From positions 1 through 35,861 of the forward strand of contig CAYFXV010000005.1 of NCBI GenBank assembly GCA_964347265.1: 35,861 nucleotides of DNA, in the 5' to 3' direction. Below are positions 6,808 to 14,929 of the stretch, one piece after another; the stretch's first letter is position 1; every line of letters starts with the position of its first letter. The position numbers were made by a program, and so were the translations under genes. The notes beneath the pieces were generated by a model, which was not told the DNA's origin, ran no database searches, and was given only the letters and a program-made list of their open reading frames with translations. The stretch is from CS1-C013 sp964347265 (GTDB lineage Archaea; Aenigmatarchaeota; Aenigmatarchaeia; Aenigmatarchaeales; Aenigmatarchaeaceae).

Positions 6808-8994
6808 ATGAAAAAAATCTGTTTTTTTAGTTTTTTAATATTGTTTTTTTTAATTTCACCAATAGCATATGCACAAGGTTTAGAATGGATTCAAGGAAAT
6901 ATGTATTACACAAGACCAGCTATAATTTGTTCTCTTTATTATAATGAACCAGAGTGTGAGGGAGTGGGTTGTTGTTGGTGTACTTCTGATGGTACTGCTA
7001 ATTGTCAGGTATGCCCCTGTCCAACAGTATATCGACCACCGCCTCCAGGAGGTGGCCCAGGAGGAGCTTTTATTACACCACCTGAAGAGGAAGAAGAAAA
7101 TATAACAGTGGTTCCACCATTGTTATTATCAACAAATACAATTGAAGTAAGACTTTATCCTGGAGAATACCAAATAGTTTCTTTAGGAATCACCAACAAC
7201 CAAGATGATTGGACAACTGTTAGGATGTCTGTAGAAGGAGATATATGGCCCTATACTTTATTTGAAAATGATACATTTAATGTTGAATCTGGGGAAACTT
7301 ATTATGCTAACATAAAATTCTATACTTTACCAACAACTCTTCCTGGAATATATAATGGGTATCTTGTAATAAAATCTGGAAATATTACTAAAAGAGTGGC
7401 TGTTATTTTAAGAGTTGAATATGAGGCTGAAAAATTATTAGATATAAAAATTGATCCAATAACAAAAGATGTTTTTCCAGGTAACCGTTTTAAATACTTA
7501 GTAACTTTATACAATCTTGGTTTAACTAAAAGAGTAGATATTTTTATTAATTATACCATAAGAGGAGTTGAAAACGATACTTTAATAGCAAGAACTGGTG
7601 AAACTGTAGCATTAGAAACTTCTCTGTCTTTTGATAGGAGTATTTTAATACCTAATGATACTGAACCTGGTGTTTATATTATTGAAGCCATTGCAATATA
7701 TGAAGATCAAAGGGGAGAGAAAAGAGCTACTGCTGTAGAATCTTTTAATGTTGTTAAACCCTTTTGGTTAATACCTTTCTTATGGTCTATTTTCAGTAAT
7801 TGGATAACTTATGTTTTCTTATTTATTTTAATACCTGGTTTGTATTTGATTAAGAAATTATACGAAAGAATGAGATTGAAGAGAGTTTATAGAGCAAGAT
7901 ATGTGAGGCCTGTAGACTTAAAGAAGCTTCCTAAGAAAGGTTTGTGGGTTGGCAGAATAGCTGAAACAAAGGTTGATGCTTATATCGATCCAAATGATTT
8001 AATGACTCACTTAATAGTTGCTGGTGGAACTGGTTCTGGAAAATCAGTAGCAGCAATGGTTATTGCTGAAGAACTTTTGAAAAGAGGAATACCTGTAATA
8101 GTTTTTGACCCAACGGCTCAATGGACAGGATTCATAAGACCATGTACTGACAAAAGAATGTTAAAGCTTTATCGTAAATTTGGAATTAAGAAAGAGGAAT
8201 CTAGACCATTCAAAGGAACGATTATTCAAGTAACAGATCCTTTCATGAAAGTTGAAATAGAAAAATTCATAAAGAAAGGTGAAATAACTGTATTTGTACT
8301 AAACAGACTAACTCCTGAACAATTAGATTATTTTGTAAGAAAGGCTATAGATTATATGTTCACAATTTCGTGGCCAGAATCAACAAAATTAAAACTTTTG
8401 TTGGTATATGATGAAGTTCATAGATTGTTACCAAAGTATGTAAGAAGAAGAGTGGCTGTTCTTGAAGGTGGAGGTTATCTTGCATTAGAAAGAGGAGTAA
8501 GAGAATTTAGAAAATGGGGAATTGGTTTGGTTATGATATCACAAGTATTGTTGGACTTCAAGGGAGCAATAAGAGCTGTCATAGCAACAGAAAGTCAGAT
8601 GAGAACTAAATATGCAGGAGATATAAACAGAATAAAAACAAAATATGGTTGGCAATACTCAACAAGTATTCCGAAACTTGAAATTGGTACAGGTCTAATC
8701 CAAAATCCAGCTTATAACAATGGTAAGCCATGGTTCATAACATTTAGACCATTGTTACATGACACATTTAGAATTAGCGATGAGGAATTAGAAAAGTATG
8801 AAAGCTACAAGAAAGAAATAGAAGAGCTAAGAAAAGAAATAGAAGTATTAAAGAGGAAGAAAATAGATACTTATGATATAGAGTTAGAAATAAAATTAGC
8901 TGAGGAAAAAACTAAAATAGGACAATTAAGAATGGCAGAAACCTATATAGAATCTATAAAATCAAGAATAGAAACTGCTAGAAAGAGGAAATAA
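6808..8994 (+). CDS. Exported Cys-rich/Ig-like ectodomain fused through a TM helix to a HerA/VirB4-like ATPase
   Basis: A 728-residue protein from the ATG at 6808 (an in-frame TTG at 6799 is less likely). Order: signal peptide (1-23, ending AYAQ); a Cys-rich segment with eight Cys (PECEG, GCCWC, CQVCPCP); a Pro/Gly linker (PPPPGGGPGG); an acidic stretch; two Ig-like beta domains of the COG1470/NPCBM-associated kind (about 95-315); a transmembrane helix (about 319-347); then a cytoplasmic P-loop ATPase of the HerA/FtsK superfamily (DUF87-like) with Walker A GGTGSGKS at 406-413, Walker B LLLVYDEVH with acidic residues at 535-536, and a Gln-containing segment MISQ. A charged coiled coil ends the chain (about 655-728). 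Canonical archaeal HerA is soluble and paired with NurA; neither applies here. It is first in an operon with coiled-coil, Ig/TM and MinD genes. Likely a membrane-tethered hexameric motor; its substrate, DNA or protein, cannot be told. Confidence 0.85.
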   Translation: MKKICFFSFLILFFLISPIAYAQGLEWIQGNMYYTRPAIICSLYYNEPECEGVGCCWCTSDGTANCQVCPCPTVYRPPPPGGGPGGAFITPPEEEEENITVVPPLLLSTNTIEVRLYPGEYQIVSLGITNNQDDWTTVRMSVEGDIWPYTLFENDTFNVESGETYYANIKFYTLPTTLPGIYNGYLVIKSGNITKRVAVILRVEYEAEKLLDIKIDPITKDVFPGNRFKYLVTLYNLGLTKRVDIFINYTIRGVENDTLIARTGETVALETSLSFDRSILIPNDTEPGVYIIEAIAIYEDQRGEKRATAVESFNVVKPFWLIPFLWSIFSNWITYVFLFILIPGLYLIKKLYERMRLKRVYRARYVRPVDLKKLPKKGLWVGRIAETKVDAYIDPNDLMTHLIVAGGTGSGKSVAAMVIAEELLKRGIPVIVFDPTAQWTGFIRPCTDKRMLKLYRKFGIKKEESRPFKGTIIQVTDPFMKVEIEKFIKKGEITVFVLNRLTPEQLDYFVRKAIDYMFTISWPESTKLKLLLVYDEVHRLLPKYVRRRVAVLEGGGYLALERGVREFRKWGIGLVMISQVLLDFKGAIRAVIATESQMRTKYAGDINRIKTKYGWQYSTSIPKLEIGTGLIQNPAYNNGKPWFITFRPLLHDTFRISDEELEKYESYKKEIEELRKEIEVLKRKKIDTYDIELEIKLAEEKTKIGQLRMAETYIESIKSRIETARKRK

Positions 8995-8996
8995 AC

Positions 8997-10574
8997 ATGG
9001 CTGGAAAAACTGTTGGTGAGATCTTAAAAGAACAGGGAGTAATAAAAGAAAGAGGAGAAGAGGAGAAGAAAGAGGAAATAGAAGAGAAGAAAATTAGTTT
9101 TCTTGGAGAAATTAGAATTAAAAAACTTGTTATGGATCTTGAAAAACTTAAAGCTGTGGTTGAAGGATTGAGAGAAGTAAAATTTAGTTCTGATGAAAGA
9201 ATAAAAGAGCTTGCAGAAAATATAGGAGAAATTAGATCAATGGTATTTCAAAAAGATAGTCTAGTAAAAGAATTGCAAACAAAAATTAAATTGATTGAAG
9301 ATAATATTTCTGATGTTGAACCCAAGAAAATTACAAAAGAGTTTCAAAAACAAGAAGAAAGAATTGCAAAATCTGAAGCAGAAGCAGAAAAAGTAGAAAG
9401 TATGTATAAAGATGTTATAAGAAGACTTGAAGAAGCTCAAAAAATACTTGAAGGTATTAGAAGTGTGGAAAATCTTAGAGAAAAAGTAAAACAAATGGAA
9501 GATATGGTTTCTAAATCTATAGAAACAAAAGCAGAGGTAGATAGATTTGCAGGCAAAACTGAAAAAATTTATACAGAAATAGAAGACAAAATAAAAGAAT
9601 TTTCCAAATTAAAAGTAGAGTTAGAAAAGGTAGATGATTTAACTAAAGAATTAACCAAAACCATTGATGAAATTAACATTAAATTAAATACATTTGCAAA
9701 AAAGGAAGATATTGAAAGTTTTAAAGGTAGTATTAATGATTTAGTAATAGCAAACAAAGAAAAAATAGAAAAGGAGCTAAAAGAAATTAGGGATTCTTTA
9801 AACATTCCTACAGAAGAAATAACTTCCAAATTGGAACAATTACAAAAAAAGAGAGAAAGTATATTACACCTAATAGATAGTATTGAAGAACAATATAGGA
9901 GGGGTGCTATAAAAAAGGAAACTTTTGAAGAAGTAAGGGAAAAAAATGAAATCTTACTTAAGAGAATGGATGAAAACATTAAAAAATTAGAAGCACAGAA
10001 AGGTCTTACAATAAAATCTTTACCCAATATAATAAATGAACTTGGAGAAGAATTAAAAATTATAGAAGAAAAAACAGCAAATCTGGAAGAAGAAATAGAG
10101 TCTTCAAAAAATATAGAGAGCAGAACTTATGTTCTAGAAAATTCAGTTGAAGAAATTAAAGGAGATATAAAACATGTTAGTCCTGAAAAAATGGTTAGAA
10201 TGGCAAATGCAATAGATATACAAACAGAAATTGTAAATGATATTTTATCTAAACTAAAAGAGGTCAATAAAAGATTAATGGGCGCAAGGATAAACTTGAG
10301 CGATTATGAGAACAGAGCAAGATTCTTTGAAGTTCTGAATATTATAATAAGATTGAGAACCATAAATGAGATTTCTAATTATCTAAATGGACTCGAAAAA
10401 CTTATTTTAAAGATGAGATTAGACAAACTGTGGGACAGAGAAAAACAAGATTTAACAGAAAATCTTTTAATGGAATTATCTGAAAATTGGCATGAGCTTA
10501 ATCGTGATGATATTTCTAAGCTATTAAAAGATTTTTTAGAAAAAATAAAAGCACCTAAAATAATAACAAAATAG
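8997..10574 (+). CDS. Long cytoplasmic coiled-coil protein
   Basis: A 525-residue protein whose ATG lies two bases after the stop of the HerA-like gene, with GAGG in the end of that gene as ribosome binding site. There is no signal peptide or membrane helix. Residues about 15-400 are almost continuous Lys/Glu-rich heptad sequence, interrupted by short breaks, and a more globular, helical end (about 420-525, with ALNIIIRLRTINEIS-like hydrophobic spacing and an ENWHELN motif) closes the chain. The N terminus (KTVGEILKEQGVI) is distinct from the coil and could be a docking peptide. SMC-like hinge or ATPase motifs are absent. In context it probably scaffolds the membrane ATPase and the Ig/TM/coiled-coil protein encoded next. 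Confidence 0.8.
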   Translation: MAGKTVGEILKEQGVIKERGEEEKKEEIEEKKISFLGEIRIKKLVMDLEKLKAVVEGLREVKFSSDERIKELAENIGEIRSMVFQKDSLVKELQTKIKLIEDNISDVEPKKITKEFQKQEERIAKSEAEAEKVESMYKDVIRRLEEAQKILEGIRSVENLREKVKQMEDMVSKSIETKAEVDRFAGKTEKIYTEIEDKIKEFSKLKVELEKVDDLTKELTKTIDEINIKLNTFAKKEDIESFKGSINDLVIANKEKIEKELKEIRDSLNIPTEEITSKLEQLQKKRESILHLIDSIEEQYRRGAIKKETFEEVREKNEILLKRMDENIKKLEAQKGLTIKSLPNIINELGEELKIIEEKTANLEEEIESSKNIESRTYVLENSVEEIKGDIKHVSPEKMVRMANAIDIQTEIVNDILSKLKEVNKRLMGARINLSDYENRARFFEVLNIIIRLRTINEISNYLNGLEKLILKMRLDKLWDREKQDLTENLLMELSENWHELNRDDISKLLKDFLEKIKAPKIITK

Positions 10575-10582
10575 GTGGTATA

Positions 10583-11605
10583 TTGAATTTTTCTTTGTTT
10601 AAAAAAATTTTAATAATATTTTTTTTATTAATTTTTTCTACTAATGTTAATGGTCAAACCCTACTTAAGAAAATAGATCTAGCAGACATGGTTGTTGAAT
10701 ATCCAGAAGAAATTTTAATTGAAAGAGGTTGGACAAAATACATTAGTATTTCAATAAATAATACTGGTGAAAGTGACTTATACAGTGTTAAAGTTTTTAT
10801 AGAAGGTAGTTTTCCAGATTGGTTTGAATTCCAGAATGACGAAGCTCTTGTTATTCAAATGGCTGAAAAAATAGAGTTCGTAAGCAAAATTTCTGTTCCT
10901 TATGATACACCAATCGGAAACAATGTATTTTATTTAAATATAGAATCTGATGAAATCAATTATAAGACAGATTTTGTAGTAAGGGTTTTTGGAACAAGAG
11001 AAGACCTTTTATTATACAGAATTCAAAAATTAAAAAATGATTTAAATAAACTAGAAAATGAAGCTAGTAGCGTCGAAGCTGGTGGCATAAATTTAACTTC
11101 TGCTAAAATTATATTTCAACAAATAAGTTCTGAACTAAAATTAGCAGAGGGACAAGTTTACAATAAAATGTATACCCAAGTAACAGAATCTATTAGAGAA
11201 ATTGAGAGATTATTTATAAAAGCTAGATTTGAAGTATCAAACCCACCCCAAATAGAGGTCGAAGAAATAAAAGAATTTGATATATTTAATAAAGATGTAT
11301 TATTTTTCTCATCTGGGGTTGGAATTGTTGTATTGCTTGCATCATTAATTTATTTAATTAGAAAATTTAGAAGAGAAAATAAAGTTAGACTACCAAATTT
11401 AAGATTAAGGGAGCTTATTATCGAAAGTAAAAGATTGAAAGAATTGGAAGAAGAAATCGAAAAAACAAAAGAATCTCAAGACATAATTGAAGAAGAATAT
11501 AGAGAAAAAATGTTATCTGAAGAAAGCTATAAGGAGCTAAGATTGAAATATCAAGAAAGGCTATTAGAATTAGAGAGTAAAAAAAGAAAAATAAGAGGAT
11601 ACTAA
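10583..11605 (+). CDS. Signal-peptide, Ig-like, transmembrane, coiled-coil protein
   Basis: A 340-residue protein starting at TTG 10583, preceded by the ribosome binding site AGGTGG (10573-10578), eight bases after the previous stop. A Sec signal peptide (1-25) leads into an Ig-like domain of the NPCBM-associated type (about 35-140: EYPEEILIERGWTKYISISI, NNTGESDLYSV, PIGNNVFYLNI), a helical exported stalk (about 145-215), a transmembrane helix (about 240-260, FSSGVGIVVLLASLIYLI) and a cytoplasmic coiled coil (about 275-340). The topology repeats that of the HerA-like protein without the ATPase, so the two probably form a membrane complex joined through ectodomains and coiled coils. Its stop overlaps the MinD-like start by one base (TAATG). 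No named family assigned. Confidence 0.8.
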   Translation: MNFSLFKKILIIFFLLIFSTNVNGQTLLKKIDLADMVVEYPEEILIERGWTKYISISINNTGESDLYSVKVFIEGSFPDWFEFQNDEALVIQMAEKIEFVSKISVPYDTPIGNNVFYLNIESDEINYKTDFVVRVFGTREDLLLYRIQKLKNDLNKLENEASSVEAGGINLTSAKIIFQQISSELKLAEGQVYNKMYTQVTESIREIERLFIKARFEVSNPPQIEVEEIKEFDIFNKDVLFFSSGVGIVVLLASLIYLIRKFRRENKVRLPNLRLRELIIESKRLKELEEEIEKTKESQDIIEEEYREKMLSEESYKELRLKYQERLLELESKKRKIRGY

Positions 11606-12360
11606 TGACTAGAACCATTGGTGTTATATCTGGTAAAGGTGGGGTTGGAAAAACTACTGTAGTTGCTAATCTTGGTGCCGCTTTAGCTCACAGATTTAAA
11701 AGAGATGTTACTATAGTTGATTGTAATTTGACCGCATCTCATCTAAGTATTTTACTTGGAATGCATTATCACCCTATAACATTAAACCACGTTCTTAGAA
11801 AAGAGAGACATATTAATGAAGCTATTTATGATCATCCAAGTGGAATGAAAATAATACCAGCATCATTACATCTAAAAGATCTAATAAAGATTGACATATC
11901 TAAATTAAATCGTCATTTAAAAAAACTTAAAGGAAAAACAGAAATAGTTTTCTTAGATTCCTCTCCGGGCCTAGGAAAAGAAGCTGTTGCAACAATCAAA
12001 GCGAGTGAGGAATTACTATTTGTTACAAAGCCTGATTTAATGTCTGTTTCTGATGTGATTAGAGGCAAAGAATTTATTGACAGAATAAAAAAGGAACCAA
12101 TGGGAGTTGTTTTGAACATGGTAACTAGAGGAGGTCATGAGCTGACCCAAAAAGAAATTGAAATAATGACAGAACTTCCAGTAATAGCTGTTATACCTCA
12201 TGATAAAAATGTTCCAAAAAGCTTAGCAAAAAGGATTCCTGTTGTTTTACACAAGCCGAGATCATCAGCAAGCAAAGAATTAAGAAAACTTGCTGGTTTT
12301 ATTATAGGAGAGGAAGAATTAGGATTTTGGTCTAGATTAATCAGTTTTTTAAAAACATAA
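11605..12360 (+). CDS. minD: MinD/ParA-family ATPase with C-terminal membrane-targeting helix
   Basis: A 251-residue deviant Walker-type ATPase. The Walker A motif GKGGVGKTT (residues 10-18) has the signature Lys at 11 and the catalytic Lys at 16; switch I is VDCNLT (Asp39) and Walker B is FLDSSPGLG (Asp118). The length and the amphipathic end GFWSRLISFLKT match MinD membrane-binding helices. MinD/ParA proteins dimerise on ATP and position cell-division, chemoreceptor, pilus or secretion complexes at the membrane. No MinC, MinE or ParB gene is nearby; it is the last gene of the HerA-like operon and starts within the preceding stop codon. Inferred role: spatial placement of the HerA-like/Ig/coiled-coil membrane complex. 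The switch I residue Cys40 where ParA/MinD usually show other residues is only a minor deviation. Confidence 0.88.
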   Translation: MTRTIGVISGKGGVGKTTVVANLGAALAHRFKRDVTIVDCNLTASHLSILLGMHYHPITLNHVLRKERHINEAIYDHPSGMKIIPASLHLKDLIKIDISKLNRHLKKLKGKTEIVFLDSSPGLGKEAVATIKASEELLFVTKPDLMSVSDVIRGKEFIDRIKKEPMGVVLNMVTRGGHELTQKEIEIMTELPVIAVIPHDKNVPKSLAKRIPVVLHKPRSSASKELRKLAGFIIGEEELGFWSRLISFLKT

Positions 12361-12366
12361 TTAAAG

Positions 12367-12376
12367 TTTTTTAAAA
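12367..12376 (+). promoter_or_regulatory. TATA-like element for a leaderless transcript from 12398
   Basis: TTTTTTAAAA is centred about 26 nt upstream of the ATG at 12398, which has no ribosome binding site. This fits a leaderless mRNA and marks the end of the HerA-like/MinD operon. Confidence 0.5.
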
Positions 12377-12397
12377 CTGTAAGTGTAATTTATTTAT

Positions 12398-12697
12398 ATG
12401 GCTATTGAAATAAGTTTAACAACTATTTTAATATTTTTTGCTTTTGTATTAACGGTCTTCATTCTATACAAGCTCCTAAAATTCTTCGTCAGAGCTTCTT
12501 TAGTAGTAGCTGCTTCTTTTGTTTTTCCTTGGGTTGCAAAATATTTAGGATTATCTATAACAGCAAATTTAGAAACTGGTATTATGTTTGCTATAACTGG
12601 ATTCATATTATTTTGCATATATGAATTCTTCCATTTTATAGTAAAATTTTTCAAAATAATAACATGGCCATTTAGAGGTAAAGGGGGTAAAAAATGA
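12398..12697 (+). CDS. Small multi-pass membrane protein
   Basis: A 99-residue, very hydrophobic protein with two to three membrane helices (about 8-28, 33-50 and 58-85) and a basic end (WPFRGKGGKK) expected in the cytoplasm. It starts at an ATG without a ribosome binding site, but with a TATA-like element at the right distance. Its stop overlaps the start of the next gene (ATGA), so the two are translationally coupled and probably work in the same membrane or lipid step. No family recognised. Confidence 0.7.
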   Translation: MAIEISLTTILIFFAFVLTVFILYKLLKFFVRASLVVAASFVFPWVAKYLGLSITANLETGIMFAITGFILFCIYEFFHFIVKFFKIITWPFRGKGGKK

Positions 12698-13281
12698 TAG
12701 AAATAAGAAGGAAACTTGTGCATGCAGCTGGTATTTTTACAATTCTCTTAATATTATGGCTAGAAAAATGGAATGCGGCCTTAATTATTCTTTTAATAGC
12801 TTTAGCAATTTTTTTGCTTGGAGAATATAGAAAAAATAGAGATAAATACAAAATAATAAAATTTAAAAAATTGGATGAATTTGAAGAATTCATTGAAAAC
12901 AGTTTTCATGAATATGAAAGACCAAATGCATTACCATTCAAAGGTGCAACAGAATTTTTTGTTGGCTGTTTTTTTGCTACAGTACTATTTGAACCGACTA
13001 TAGCAATAGCAGCAATTTCTGTTCTATCATTAGCAGATGCCGTATCAACTTTAATAGGAAGTTACTATGGGAAACATAAGCTTCCTGTAAACAAAAAGAA
13101 AACAGTTGAGGGAAGTATTTCTTTTTTTATAACAGCTATTTTTATTTTACTATTCTTTTTAGATCCCTTAAAGGCTTTTATAATAGCTATTTTTACAACG
13201 TTCGCTGAAATGATACCTAAAGTGGATGATAATCTTATAATTCCACTAGTAGTTGGAATTATCATGACAATAATTATTTAA
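12694..13281 (+). CDS. Dolichol/phytol kinase-like membrane enzyme (CTP-transferase superfamily)
   Basis: A 195-residue integral membrane protein with about six hydrophobic segments. It opens with RRKLVHAAGI, the hallmark of dolichol, phytol and CTP-dependent diacylglycerol kinases. The C-terminal half has the superfamily pattern SLADAVSTLIGSYYGKHKLP, then KKTVEGSISFF, then AEMIPKVDDNLIIPL; the conserved Asp, Lys, Glu-Gly and Asp-Asp-Asn residues are present. Members use CTP to phosphorylate polyprenols or lipid alcohols. In archaea a dolichol or geranylgeraniol kinase role supporting N-glycosylation or lipid recycling is plausible given the many sequon-rich proteins here, but substrate is inferred. 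The start overlaps the stop of the preceding gene; AAGGGGG lies upstream as ribosome binding site. Confidence 0.78.
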   Translation: MIEIRRKLVHAAGIFTILLILWLEKWNAALIILLIALAIFLLGEYRKNRDKYKIIKFKKLDEFEEFIENSFHEYERPNALPFKGATEFFVGCFFATVLFEPTIAIAAISVLSLADAVSTLIGSYYGKHKLPVNKKKTVEGSISFFITAIFILLFFLDPLKAFIIAIFTTFAEMIPKVDDNLIIPLVVGIIMTIII

Positions 13282-13287
13282 AATATA
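13275..13287 (+). promoter_or_regulatory. TATA-like element for a leaderless transcript from 13307
   Basis: TATTTAAAATATA is centred 26 nt upstream of the ATG at 13307, overlaps the end of the preceding gene, and there is no ribosome binding site. Confidence 0.5.
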
Positions 13288-13306
13288 GAAAAACCTAAAA
13301 TTTATA

Positions 13307-13666
13307 ATGAAAGATATTACGCTCCTCGTAATCATTATAATAGTTTTAGCTATATACTTTTTCTACATCAAAGATATTGTTCCAGAAAAACAAAATTATA
13401 CTGTTCCTCCAGAATACAAGGGGTCAGAAGGACTAGACTACATAAGGAAGACTTATGCATCTGAACTGTCTCAAGCAAGAAGCCTATGTATAAATCAATT
13501 TAAAGGAAATTGGGTAGATACATCAAATAATTTAGGTTGTTATGATATGCAAGGTTTTTCTTCATCTTATTGTAATATGGAAATTATAAATAATATCATA
13601 AACTTGTGCAAATTAATAGAAGGAAGTCCTATTTGTTCTTCAACTCAAGCAAGTTGTACTGTGTAA
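13307..13666 (+). CDS. Small Cys-rich exported protein with N-terminal membrane anchor
   Basis: A 119-residue protein with an N-terminal hydrophobic helix (about 4-22) that could be an uncleaved anchor, then a segment EKQNYTVPPEYKGSEGLDY and a C-terminal half with six Cys (SLCIN, LGCYD, SYCNM, NLCKL, PICSS, SCTV). An even number of Cys in an exported domain suggests three disulfides. One transcription unit of its own, with a TATA-like element upstream and none of the neighbours overlapping. No family recognised. Confidence 0.65.
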   Translation: MKDITLLVIIIIVLAIYFFYIKDIVPEKQNYTVPPEYKGSEGLDYIRKTYASELSQARSLCINQFKGNWVDTSNNLGCYDMQGFSSSYCNMEIINNIINLCKLIEGSPICSSTQASCTV

Positions 13667-13680
13667 AAAAATTGAGTTAA

Positions 13681-13692
13681 TTATTTAAATTG
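13681..13692 (+). promoter_or_regulatory. TATA-like element for the DUF1512-type gene
   Basis: TTATTTAAATTG is centred about 25 nt upstream of the ATG at 13711, which lacks a ribosome binding site; a leaderless transcript is likely. Confidence 0.5.
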
Positions 13693-13710
13693 TAATTACA
13701 ATTAATAACT

Positions 13711-14886
13711 ATGTCTTTCATGTTAGCACAATTTGGAACAGATTTAGTATCAACAATAATTTGGATCATATTAGCAATAATATTTTTTCTTTTTGGACCA
13801 AGATTAATGGTAACACAAACCATAATTAAAATAGAAAAGGAAGTAGCAGAACTAGAAGACATGGCAGAAAAATCTAAAAATTATGTAATACACTCAATCT
13901 CAAAAAAACCAAGCCCAACATTAAAAAGATCTGTTAAAGGTTTTATGGAATTTTTTGCTGTAGGTCCTGTTTCAATTGATCCTTACGGAGTTATTAAAAA
14001 ACTAGATCATATAATAAAAAATTCAGATGAAAAGTTCAATTATTTTACTAGACAAATAGCACCTGGTTTTTCAAAAGAAAAGCGGAAAAACATAAAAAAT
14101 GCTCTGCAAGGTGCTATAACAACACATCAGATAGCAAAAATAGTTAGACATTATTTAGAACTTATAAAAAAGTATAAAATGTTTCAGTTAGCAATGGTTA
14201 TACAAATGCAAATTCCGTTAATATCAAGAATTGCAAAGGCTGCAATGAGGGCAACACAAGCTTTCAGTGAAGGTATACCAATAGGAGACAGCATTGGGCC
14301 TTTAGTAGCAGCAAATCTTATTAAAAGGGATAAAGTAAAAATCTTTGAAGAAGATGAATTTATAGTTGCCAAATCAAAAATAGATGGAAAGGATGTTTGG
14401 GTTTCAAAGGCTGAAGGTCCTGGAGCATCTACTGGATATCCTGGAAAATTCTTGAAAAAATTCTTTAAAAAACAAAAAATCGATAGAATAATAACAATTG
14501 ATGCTGCACTAAGATTAGAAGGCGAGAAAACAGGGATAATAGCAGAAGGTGTTGGAGTAGCAATGGGAGGAAGTGGTGTTGATAGATATGAGATAGAGGA
14601 GATTGCTGTTAAAAAGAATATTCCTCTTGATGCTGTTGCAGTAAAGGTTTCTCAAGAAGAAGCCTTGGAACCAATGAAAAAAGAAATTTTTGATGCTGTT
14701 CCTAATGCCATTGAAAACATTAAAGACATATTAAACAGACGCAAAAAGAAAGAAAGAGTGTTAATACTTGGTGTTGGAAATACTTGTGGTATAGGAAATA
14801 GCATTGAAGATTTAAAAGGATTAGAAAAAAAATTAAAATCTTATATAAAGAAAATGGAAGAAAAGAAGAAGAAAAGAGCTTCATGA
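13711..14886 (+). CDS. DUF1512-family archaeal membrane protein
   Basis: A 391-residue protein with one N-terminal membrane helix (about 12-32) followed by a large cytoplasmic part. The pattern GPRLMVTQTIIKIEKEVAEL, then FFAVGPVSIDPYGVIKKLDH, the IPIGDSIGPLVAANL segment and the late glycine-rich VLILGVGNTCGIGNS match, from memory, the archaeal DUF1512 family, whose function is not established. The C terminus is a Lys/Glu-rich helix. Its place next to uL16 is typical of conserved archaeal neighbourhoods. Expressed from its own promoter by the look of the upstream TATA-like element. Confidence 0.78.
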   Translation: MSFMLAQFGTDLVSTIIWIILAIIFFLFGPRLMVTQTIIKIEKEVAELEDMAEKSKNYVIHSISKKPSPTLKRSVKGFMEFFAVGPVSIDPYGVIKKLDHIIKNSDEKFNYFTRQIAPGFSKEKRKNIKNALQGAITTHQIAKIVRHYLELIKKYKMFQLAMVIQMQIPLISRIAKAAMRATQAFSEGIPIGDSIGPLVAANLIKRDKVKIFEEDEFIVAKSKIDGKDVWVSKAEGPGASTGYPGKFLKKFFKKQKIDRIITIDAALRLEGEKTGIIAEGVGVAMGGSGVDRYEIEEIAVKKNIPLDAVAVKVSQEEALEPMKKEIFDAVPNAIENIKDILNRRKKKERVLILGVGNTCGIGNSIEDLKGLEKKLKSYIKKMEEKKKKRAS

Positions 14887-14929
14887 AAAAATTTATAAGC
14901 TTTAGAAACTTATTTCTCAAAGTGATTTT

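Noticed and set aside
9261..10027. Long open frames on the minus strand rich in Phe and Ser
   Set aside because: They are antisense shadows of the Lys/Glu-rich coiled-coil gene; no ribosome binding site or promoter fits them.
6808..12360. Known HerA-NurA DNA-end resection pair or a standard conjugation locus
   Set aside because: No NurA, Mre11, Rad50, relaxase or pilin gene lies in or beside this operon, and the ATPase has an export signal and ectodomain.
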